From: Chlamydia sp. 04-14
Lineage (GTDB): Bacteria > Chlamydiota > Chlamydiia > Chlamydiales > Chlamydiaceae
Reading direction: 5' to 3'
Assembly: GCF_036632095.1 (NCBI RefSeq)
Contig: NZ_JAPYKW010000002.1
Location: forward strand, 340,924 to 404,923
DNA: 64,000 nucleotides
Shown: positions 57,082-64,000 of the stretch, piece after piece
Layout: every line of letters starts with the position of its first letter
Numbering within the stretch: the first letter of the stretch is position 1
Program-made: the position numbers and the translations under genes
The notes under the pieces: model-generated
Databases searched by the model: none
Told to the model about the DNA's origin: nothing
Seen by the model: only the letters and a program-made list of their open reading frames with translations

Positions 57082-59625
57082 ATGAAACACCCAGTTTACT
57101 GGTTCTTAATATCTTCGGGGTTGATCGCCTCGACCTCATTGAGCTTTGCTCAAGCAGATAACAAAACCCTGTCTTCTAATGATAGTTTTAATGGAAATAC
57201 TACAAACGAGACGTTCAAACCGAAAGAAACTAGCAATAACAATGGCACTAATTATACATGTGAGGGTGACGTATGTATTGCTTATGCAGGATTAACAACA
57301 GCTTTAAATAAAAGTTGCTTCACTGATAGTGCAGGTAATCTTTCATTTATAGGTAATGGACATTCTCTTTGTTTTGATAATATTAATGCTGGAGCCAGTA
57401 ATCCTGGAGCTATTAACGTCAGCGGTTCTAATAAAACTCTGGATATTTCAGGATTTTCTTTATTTTCATGTTCCTTCTGTCCTCCAGGGACAACAGGAAC
57501 AGGAGCTATTAAAGCTGTGGGGAATACAACTATAAAAAATAACACTAGCCTTATCTTCAATAGAAATTGCTCAACATCAGAAGGAGGAGCCATTAACTGT
57601 AGTAATGGTAGCAATCCAGAATTGAAATTCGAAGGAAACAAACATCTGGTATTCTCAGAAAATTCATCTAAAAGTAGTGGCGGAGCAATCTATGCTAATA
57701 AATTAACTATTACTTCTGGTGGAACTACGATATTCTCCAACAATAGTGCGTCAAAAGACAACAGTCCTAAAGGCGGGGCTATTTGTCTAAAAGACAGCAA
57801 TGGAGAATGCAACTTAACAGCTAACCTAGGTGATATTATTTTCGATGGAAACAAAATAATAACAACTGGGAATAGCGCGAAAACGGTCAGAAATTCCATA
57901 GATCTAGGTACTGGTGGAAAATTCATGAAATTAAATGCCAAAGAAGGTTTTGGTATTTTCTTCTATGACCCTATTGCCGATAATGGTGGTACCGATGAGA
58001 TAGAGATCAATAAAAAAGAAGCTGATAATACTTATACAGGTCAAATTGTCTTTTCTGGAGAACGTTTAACTAAAGAAGAAAGACAAGTTGCGGACAATCT
58101 CAAATCCACCTTCAAACAAAAAGTAAAAATAGGCTCGGGCTTATTAGTTCTTAAAGATGGTGTAACTTTAGAAGCTAAATCCTTCACACAAACGGGTGGT
58201 GCTGTTGTCATGGATTCAGGCACAACTTTACAAGCCCCATCAAGTAGTGGTGAGTCTATTACATTAACCGATCTCTCCATTAATATCGCCTCATTGGGGG
58301 GGGGGGGGGGTATCCCGCCTGCCAAAATCGAAGCAACAACAGCAAGTCAAACGGTCTCTATCACTAATCTTAGTTTAGTTGATTCTGATGGCAATGCCTA
58401 CGAATATCCTATATTCTCCTTAACACAACCATTCACATCTGTTATAGCAGCAAAAGCTGGTAATAACGGTTCAATAACACTTCCTACAACATCTTCTAAT
58501 CCTTTTATCCCGTCCACTCATTATGGTTACCAAGGTGATTGGTCTGTCACCTGGAAGCAAGGAACAAATGCACAAGAACAAAAAGCTACATTTGATTGGA
58601 AACAAACTGGTTATCTCCCTAATCCAGAACGTCAAGGTCCATTAGTTCCTAATACATTATGGGGGTCTTTCTCGGATGTACGCGCTATTCAGAATCTTAT
58701 GGACATTAGTGTCAATGGCGCTGACTATCAAAGAGGATTCTGGGTATCAGGATTGGCTAACTTCTTACACAAAAGTGGTACAGAAACAAAACGCAAGTTC
58801 CGTCATAACAGTGTAGGATACTTGTTAGGAGCCTTTGCTCAAACGCCTTCTGAAGATATCTTCAGTGCTGCTTTCTGTCAGTTGTTTGGAAAAGATAAAG
58901 ATTACTTAGTATCTAAAAACAGCTCTAACATCTATGCAGGCTCTATCTACTATCAGCATACTTCCTTCTGGAGTGCTTGGGATAGGCTGCTACAAAATAC
59001 TATCGGCGCGCAAGCTCCGTTAGTATTAAATGTACAACTCACCTACAGTCATACTTCTAATGATATGAAGACCAACATGACTGATAAGTATGCTCCGCAA
59101 AATGTCGTTTACTCAGAGATCAAGGGTGATTGGGGTAACGATTGCTTCGGAGTAGAACTTGGCGCTGTTGTGCCTATCGCGTCTCAATACTCTACCCTAT
59201 TCGATATGTATTCGCCTTTCTTAAAATTCCAGCTTGTTCATGCTCACCAAGAGGACTTTAAAGAAAATAGCAGTACTGAAGGAAGATACTTTGAGAGCAG
59301 CAATCTTACGAATCTCTCCATGCCTATTGGAGTTAAGTTCGAAAGATTTTCTGCGAACGATAGTGCTTCTTACAATTTAACTCTGGCCTACTCACCAGAC
59401 ATTGCAAGAAGCAATCCTGACTGTACGACGTCTCTGCTAGTTAGCCCAACTACAGCTGTTTGGTTAACTAAAGCTACAAACTTAGCTAGACAAGCCTTCA
59501 TTGTAAGAGCTGGAAATTACTTATCTTTCAGTCCAAATTTTGAAATCTTTAGTCAGTTCGGTTTCGAGCTCAGAGGCTCTTCCAGAACCTATAATATAGA
59601 TCTCGGATCTAAAATCCAGTTCTAA
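57082..59625 (+). CDS. PmpG-type autotransporter with poly-G tract (phase-variable candidate)
   Basis: 847 residues starting MKHPVYWFLISSGLIASTSL (signal peptide ending near SFAQA). The passenger has three GGAI and about five FxxN motifs with paired Cys (CEGDVCIAYAG, SCSFCPPGT). A run of 15 G at 58296-58310 encodes five Gly at about residues 406-410 and keeps the frame open here. A gain or loss of one or two G would shift the frame and end the protein before the barrel. The barrel of about 280 residues ends DLGSKIQF. It is followed by a G/C hairpin. Surface adhesin or antigen by family. Confidence 0.93.
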   Translation: MKHPVYWFLISSGLIASTSLSFAQADNKTLSSNDSFNGNTTNETFKPKETSNNNGTNYTCEGDVCIAYAGLTTALNKSCFTDSAGNLSFIGNGHSLCFDNINAGASNPGAINVSGSNKTLDISGFSLFSCSFCPPGTTGTGAIKAVGNTTIKNNTSLIFNRNCSTSEGGAINCSNGSNPELKFEGNKHLVFSENSSKSSGGAIYANKLTITSGGTTIFSNNSASKDNSPKGGAICLKDSNGECNLTANLGDIIFDGNKIITTGNSAKTVRNSIDLGTGGKFMKLNAKEGFGIFFYDPIADNGGTDEIEINKKEADNTYTGQIVFSGERLTKEERQVADNLKSTFKQKVKIGSGLLVLKDGVTLEAKSFTQTGGAVVMDSGTTLQAPSSSGESITLTDLSINIASLGGGGGIPPAKIEATTASQTVSITNLSLVDSDGNAYEYPIFSLTQPFTSVIAAKAGNNGSITLPTTSSNPFIPSTHYGYQGDWSVTWKQGTNAQEQKATFDWKQTGYLPNPERQGPLVPNTLWGSFSDVRAIQNLMDISVNGADYQRGFWVSGLANFLHKSGTETKRKFRHNSVGYLLGAFAQTPSEDIFSAAFCQLFGKDKDYLVSKNSSNIYAGSIYYQHTSFWSAWDRLLQNTIGAQAPLVLNVQLTYSHTSNDMKTNMTDKYAPQNVVYSEIKGDWGNDCFGVELGAVVPIASQYSTLFDMYSPFLKFQLVHAHQEDFKENSSTEGRYFESSNLTNLSMPIGVKFERFSANDSASYNLTLAYSPDIARSNPDCTTSLLVSPTTAVWLTKATNLARQAFIVRAGNYLSFSPNFEIFSQFGFELRGSSRTYNIDLGSKIQF
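58296..58310 (+). repeat. Poly-G tract (15 G) inside pmp
   Basis: Homopolymer within the coding sequence of the gene at 57082, in frame at this length. Such tracts in chlamydial pmp genes vary by slipped-strand mispairing. Confidence 0.9.
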
Positions 59626-59639
59626 CTCACCTCCACCTC

Positions 59640-59663
59640 CCCTGCCCCCACCACGGGGCAGGG
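59640..59663 (+). terminator. G/C hairpin after Pmp
   Basis: CCCTGCCCC/GGGGCAGGG, 9-bp stem with a 6-base loop, 14 bases past the stop codon. It shares the core arm with the hairpins at 56971 and 62479. Confidence 0.75.
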
Positions 59664-59685
59664 CCTACCAACTCTTTCAATATCA

Positions 59686-59747
59686 TTGACTTTTAAAATT
59701 TTTTATGATGGTTTTAGTCTATCTAAACCTATCTATGATCTAAAAAT
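59686..59747 (+). promoter_or_regulatory. Conserved pmp upstream element
   Basis: TTGACT (59686-59691), TTTAAAATTTTTTATGATGG and then CTATCTAAACC before the ATG at 59748. It is similar to the elements at 57021 and 62528 but lacks the CACCCAGAGCATG stretch. Confidence 0.45.
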
Positions 59748-62465
59748 ATGAAATATCCAGTTTGTTGGTTCTTATCCTCTGGGTTGATAGCCTCGACCTC
59801 TTTATGCTTCTCCGCAGCAACAGAAGAAATCTTAACTTCCGAAAATAGTTTCAACGGAAACGATGGCACGAATGCAACATTCACAACACGATCTACATCC
59901 AATAATGAGGGAACTATCTATAGATGTAGTGGAGATATTTGTATTGCCTATGCAGGGAAAGGAACTCCTCTAACAACTAGTTGTTTCACCCAGACTGCGG
60001 GAGATCTGACATTTATAGGTAATTGGCGTAAATTATGCTTTGAGAATATTACTACTGATACTGGAAATCCAAAACCTGCTGCTATTGATGTAACAGCTGA
60101 AAAAACTCTCCTTATTTCAGGATTTTCTTCTTTCTCATGTTCCTACTGTCCACCATCACAGAAATCAGCTATACAAGCAGCAGGAGCTATTAAATCTGTA
60201 GGAGAAGTAAAATTTGAAAATACTTTCAATGTTCTATTTCAAAAGAACCAATCTAAAGAAAACGGTGGAGCAATCAATTGTAAAGCCTTCTCGTTAACAG
60301 GCGTCACCGGAACTGCTAATTTTACAGACAATCAATCTGTAAAGAGCGGTGGAGCAATTTACGCAACAGGTACAACTACCATTTCTAGTAATAATAAAGT
60401 ATTTTTTACGAATAATCATTCCGCAACCAATTGCTCCGGGGGAGCTATTAATTGTAGTGATACTACTAATCATCCAGAATTAAAATTAGAGAATAATAAA
60501 AATCTCATATTTTCAGATAATATAACCGAAACTAGCGGCGGAGCAATCTATGCTGATAAGTTAACCATTACGTCCGGCGGTCCTACTCTATTTTCTAATA
60601 ACTCTGTACATCACACTACCTCACCCAAAGGTGGTGCTATTTGCTTAAAAGATTCTGCAGGAGAATGCAGTCTAAGTGCGAATCTTGGTGATATTACTTT
60701 TGTAGGGAATACCATAGTCGCTGATCAAAAACCTACTAGAAATTCTATAGATCTTGGTACTGATGGGAAATTCACTCAACTGAGAGCTAAAGACGGTTTT
60801 GGTATTTTTTTCTACGATCCTGTGACATCATCAGGAACACAAGCAACCAGCTTAACTATTAATCAGTCAGAAGGGAATTCAACCTATACTGGAAAAATTG
60901 TCTTCTCCGGAGAAAAACTAACTCCTCAAGAAAAACAAGAACCTAAAAATCTAAATTCAACATTAAAACAACCCGTCACATTATCTGCAGGATCATTAAT
61001 TCTCAAAGATGGTGTAACTTTAGAAGCTAAATCTTTCACACAAACGGGCGGTTCTGTTGTTATGGATTTAGGAACTACATTACAGACTCCGAATGCAGAT
61101 GGAGACAGTATAACCCTTACTAATCTCTTTATTAATGTTGCTTCGTTAGGCAATGGTGGAGTTGCTACTCCTGCTAAAATTAAAGCAACAACAACCGGAA
61201 AGAAAGTTACCATTAATTCGGTTAGCTTTGTTGATGATAATGGTAATGGTTATGACTACCCTATACTTGCCACAAACAAGCCTTTCACAGGTATAGAAAT
61301 TACTGCAGCTACAGCTAGCACTCCTGATATTCCTGCACAAAATCTGACTAATTATGTTCCCCCAACTCACTATGGCTATCAAGGAAACTGGACAGTGACC
61401 TGGGCAGGAACCGGGGATACAAAAACCGCAACATTAATCTGGAACAAAACCGGTTACGCTCCCTCTCCTGAACGTCGAGGAACTTTAGTTCCTAATACGT
61501 TATGGGGAGCTTTTTCAGATGTAAGAGCAATTCAAAACCTTATGGAAGTTAATGCAAATGGTTCTAACTATCATAGAGGCTTCTGGGTATCAGGATTAGC
61601 AAACTTTTTACATAAAAGTGGTACTGCAACAAAACTTAGATTCCGTCACGATAGTGCTGGATACCTCTTGGGAGTATTTAATCAAACACCTTCGGAAGAT
61701 ATATTTAGTGCTGCATTTGGTCAGTTATTTGGTCGAGATAAGGATTATCTCGTCTCAAAAAATACTGCTAATATCTACACAGGATCTATCTACTATCAGC
61801 ATATCTCATCCCTTGCTGCTTGGGAGAGATTATTAACCAGAGCTTTAGGTCTACAAGTAGCCTTAATTCTTGATGCTCAACTAACTTATAGTCATGCTTC
61901 CAATGAGATAAAAACAAATGCTCCTGGAACTGTTCCTCCTCAAGATACTATTTATTCACAAGTTAAAGGCGATTGGGGTAATGACTGCATTGCAGTAGAG
62001 CTTGGAGCTACAGCACCTATCGAATTAGGCTACGCTTTCTTTGATACATATGCTCCGTTTATGAAAGTTCAGTTCGTATATGCTCATCAAGAGGACTTTA
62101 AAGAACACAACAATGATAGAGGAAGACATTTTGAAAACAGTCATCTAACAAACGTCTCCTTACCTATAGGAATACGATATGAAAAATCTGCTAAAAACAA
62201 TCGTTCTTCTTACAATCTAACACTTACTTATATTCCTGATATTGTCAGAAGCAATCCTAATTGCACAACCTCTCTTCTATCCAATCCTACTGGAGCTATT
62301 TGGACAACAACAGCAACAAACTTAGCCAGACAAGCTTTTGCTATAAGAGCAGGAAATTATAAGTCTTTTAGCAAGAATTTCGAAATCTTCAGTCAATTTA
62401 GTTTCGAACTCAGAGACTCTTCTCGAACCTACAATGTAGATCTTGGATCTAAGATCCAGTTCTAA
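59748..62465 (+). CDS. PmpG-type autotransporter without poly-G tract
   Basis: 905 residues starting MKYPVCWFLSSGLIASTSLC (signal peptide). The passenger has five GGAI and about six FxxN motifs with paired Cys (RCSGDICIAYAG, SCSYCPPSQ). At the site where the previous gene has its G-run, this gene encodes ASLGNGGVATPAK from mixed codons, so the frame is stable. The barrel ends DLGSKIQF. The protein is closest to its upstream neighbour throughout the barrel (for example GRDKDYLVSKN against GKDKDYLVSKN). Surface adhesin or antigen by family. Confidence 0.93.
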   Translation: MKYPVCWFLSSGLIASTSLCFSAATEEILTSENSFNGNDGTNATFTTRSTSNNEGTIYRCSGDICIAYAGKGTPLTTSCFTQTAGDLTFIGNWRKLCFENITTDTGNPKPAAIDVTAEKTLLISGFSSFSCSYCPPSQKSAIQAAGAIKSVGEVKFENTFNVLFQKNQSKENGGAINCKAFSLTGVTGTANFTDNQSVKSGGAIYATGTTTISSNNKVFFTNNHSATNCSGGAINCSDTTNHPELKLENNKNLIFSDNITETSGGAIYADKLTITSGGPTLFSNNSVHHTTSPKGGAICLKDSAGECSLSANLGDITFVGNTIVADQKPTRNSIDLGTDGKFTQLRAKDGFGIFFYDPVTSSGTQATSLTINQSEGNSTYTGKIVFSGEKLTPQEKQEPKNLNSTLKQPVTLSAGSLILKDGVTLEAKSFTQTGGSVVMDLGTTLQTPNADGDSITLTNLFINVASLGNGGVATPAKIKATTTGKKVTINSVSFVDDNGNGYDYPILATNKPFTGIEITAATASTPDIPAQNLTNYVPPTHYGYQGNWTVTWAGTGDTKTATLIWNKTGYAPSPERRGTLVPNTLWGAFSDVRAIQNLMEVNANGSNYHRGFWVSGLANFLHKSGTATKLRFRHDSAGYLLGVFNQTPSEDIFSAAFGQLFGRDKDYLVSKNTANIYTGSIYYQHISSLAAWERLLTRALGLQVALILDAQLTYSHASNEIKTNAPGTVPPQDTIYSQVKGDWGNDCIAVELGATAPIELGYAFFDTYAPFMKVQFVYAHQEDFKEHNNDRGRHFENSHLTNVSLPIGIRYEKSAKNNRSSYNLTLTYIPDIVRSNPNCTTSLLSNPTGAIWTTTATNLARQAFAIRAGNYKSFSKNFEIFSQFSFELRDSSRTYNVDLGSKIQF

Positions 62466-62478
62466 TTTCTCTCATCTT

Positions 62479-62500
62479 CCCTGCCCTATTCCGGGCAGGG
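62479..62500 (+). terminator. G/C hairpin after Pmp
   Basis: CCCTGCCC/GGGCAGGG, 8-bp stem and 6-base loop, 13 bases past the stop codon; same arm sequence as the hairpin at 56971. Confidence 0.75.
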
Positions 62501-62527
62501 GTTCTCTAAACACTCTATGTAATTCTA

Positions 62528-62589
62528 TTGACTTTTAAATATCTTTGTGATCGTTTTAAGAAATCTCAAATCACCCAGAGCATGAATAT
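62528..62589 (+). promoter_or_regulatory. Conserved pmp upstream element
   Basis: TTGACT (62528-62533), TTTAAATATCTTTGTGATCG, then CACCCAGAGCATGAATAT before the ATG at 62590. It is nearly the same as the element at 57021, including the out-of-frame ATG in GAGCATGAA. Confidence 0.5.
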
Positions 62590-64000
62590 ATGAAACATCC
62601 AGTCTACTGGTTCTTAATATCTTCGGGGTTGATAGCCTCAACTTCTATGAGCTTAGCAACCCCCGTAGAGATAACATTACCCTCATCAGATAGTTATAAC
62701 GGAAACAACTCACCAAACGCTACATTTACACCTAAAGAGACAGCTAATGCCACTGGAACAAAATATATATGTACCGGGGATGTGTGTATCGCAAATATAA
62801 GTACTCCTCAAAACAAAAGTTGTTTCTCAGATAGTCAGGGAGATTTAATTTTTCAAGGAAACAATCATTCGTTATGTTTTGAAAATATAAATACAACAAC
62901 AAAACCGGCCGCTATTGAAGTGACTACTTCTGCAGGTAAAAATTTATCTGTGACAGGATTTTCTATGTTTTCATGCTCTTTCTGTCCACCTGGAACAACG
63001 GGTCAAGGAGCAATTAAATCTACGGGAACTACAACTTTTGACAATGATTCCAAGATTCTTTTTCAACAAAACTGCTCAACAGAAAATGGTGGAGCCATTA
63101 CTTGCAAAGGTTTAACTCTACAAAACTCATCGAATTCTACATTATTTAGCGGTAACACATCTCAGAAACATGGCGGGGCAATACACTCTGAATCGACAAC
63201 TAATATTATTAATAACAACAATATAGACTTTAGTAATAACAAAACAATCGGGAGTTCAGATTCTTCAGGTGGAGCTATTTATTGTAGTGAAACTTCTAAC
63301 AACCCGGAGCTAAAATTCGAAGGTAATGGACAGCTAACTTTCCTAGGAAACTCATCCCAAGTTAGCGGGGGAGCCATTTACGCAAAAAAGCTTATTCTAA
63401 CATCAGGTGGCCCCACCATATTTGCTAATAATTCTGTAACTGCAACAGCTGATCCTAAAGGTGGTGCCATTTGTTTAGACACTAGTGGTGAATGTAGTTT
63501 AACTGCCGATCGCGGAAACATTATCTTTGACGGGAATACTGTAACCACTTCCGGAAACTCAGGATCAAGCAAAAGGAATTCTATAGATTTAAATACAAGT
63601 GGGAAATTCACGAGATTGAATGCTAGAGATGGATTTGGTATTTTCTTCTATGATCCGATTGCAAATAACGGGGATACTGCTACTACACTAAATATCAATC
63701 AAACAGCCGATTCCATTAGTTATACAGGAAAAATTGTTTTCTCAGGAGAGAAACTATCACAGGAAGAAACCGGTAAGCCGGAAAATCTTTCTTCTTATTT
63801 TAAACAGCCTGTGACTTTGTCTTCTGGATCATTTATTCTTAAGGAAGGCGTAACTGTAGAAGCTAAGTCTTTCACCCAGACAACAGGATCTTCTGTCATC
63901 ATGGACATAGGAACTACTCTACAAACTCCTGACAACGGTGGGGACATCATCAATCTCACAAATCTTTCCATTAACGTGACTTCATTCGGGGGGGGGGGGG
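62590..64000 (+). CDS. PmpG-type autotransporter, N-terminal part (cut by window edge), with poly-G tract
   Basis: About 470 codons visible. It starts at ATG 62590 with MKHPVYWFLISSGLIASTSM, almost the same signal as the gene at 57082. The passenger has five GGAI motifs (NGGAIT, HGGAIH, SGGAIY twice, KGGAIC) and paired Cys (CSFCPPGTT). It reads open to the last base, where a G-run begins at 63988 and runs off the window. The middle domain end and barrel are not visible, so whether the gene is intact or out of frame cannot be told here. Confidence 0.9.
   Translation, partial: MKHPVYWFLISSGLIASTSMSLATPVEITLPSSDSYNGNNSPNATFTPKETANATGTKYICTGDVCIANISTPQNKSCFSDSQGDLIFQGNNHSLCFENINTTTKPAAIEVTTSAGKNLSVTGFSMFSCSFCPPGTTGQGAIKSTGTTTFDNDSKILFQQNCSTENGGAITCKGLTLQNSSNSTLFSGNTSQKHGGAIHSESTTNIINNNNIDFSNNKTIGSSDSSGGAIYCSETSNNPELKFEGNGQLTFLGNSSQVSGGAIYAKKLILTSGGPTIFANNSVTATADPKGGAICLDTSGECSLTADRGNIIFDGNTVTTSGNSGSSKRNSIDLNTSGKFTRLNARDGFGIFFYDPIANNGDTATTLNINQTADSISYTGKIVFSGEKLSQEETGKPENLSSYFKQPVTLSSGSFILKEGVTVEAKSFTQTTGSSVIMDIGTTLQTPDNGGDIINLTNLSINVTSFGGGG
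63988..64000 (+). repeat. Poly-G tract (at least 13 G) at the window edge
   Basis: The homopolymer continues to the last base, so its full length is unknown. It lies at the same protein position as the G-run of the gene at 57082 (after a Ser-Leu/Phe pair). Confidence 0.9.

Noticed and set aside
49874..64000. CRISPR array or tandem DNA repeat
   Set aside because: The repeated texture is protein-level GGAI/FxxN coding repeats with variable DNA sequence and spacing, not uniform repeats with spacers.

Overview
The window is a piece of a chlamydial chromosome. The evidence is a run of polymorphic outer membrane protein (Pmp) genes with GGA[ILV]/FxxN repeats, inclusion-membrane (Inc)-type proteins with paired hydrophobic segments, a fused E1 alpha/beta dehydrogenase, and a gene order matching what I recall of Chlamydia trachomatis in two blocks. 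The large PmpG-type expansion and the extra lineage-specific genes suggest the C. psittaci/abortus/caviae/felis group rather than C. trachomatis. I cannot fix the species from sequence alone.

Layout. (1) 1-3178: ptsI (partial), ptsH and a chlamydial unknown on the minus strand, with comEC divergent. (2) 3274-5675: two tandem Inc-type proteins whose C-terminal halves resemble a macro (ADP-ribose-binding) fold, set between comEC and pdhAB. (3) 5672-13905: fused E1 dehydrogenase, dnaJ, rpsU and tsaB on the minus strand, a long hairpin-rich spacer, then lon and a small Inc-like protein. (4) 14003-21973: rnz, xerC, an ABC-F ATPase, maf, a HEAT-like exported protein and an LptD-like protein, all plus strand. 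(5) 22034-28480: def, a 48-codon secreted micro-ORF, secG and tpiA (minus), then xseA, xseB, a second xseB-like ORF and dxs (plus). (6) 28955-35455: rsmA, a SurA-like exported protein, a YyaL-type protein lacking its CxxC, tRNA-Ser(CGA), and two exported HAD-like (DUF2608-type) proteins lacking the nucleophile Asp. (7) 35934-40816: three tandem cysteine-rich paralogues of unknown function. (8) 40901-49646: rodZ, rnhC, an outer-membrane-like protein, two Inc-like proteins, gatB-gatA-gatC and a small Cys/His-tailed membrane protein. (9) 49874-64000: five Pmp genes, the last cut by the window edge. Two carry long poly-G tracts at the same alignment position.

How the genes fit together. Housekeeping functions (protein quality control, tRNA modification and processing, amidotransferase, isoprenoid synthesis, secretion) are interleaved with host-interaction genes. 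The best candidates for an undescribed system are the paired Inc-macro proteins, the cysteine-stripe trio at an apparent synteny breakpoint, and the pair of exported pseudo-HAD proteins. The Pmp array shows reused intergenic cassettes (G/C hairpin plus a TTGACT element) and a phase-variation design. Function statements rest on motif reading and knowledge of the families; no database search was run.
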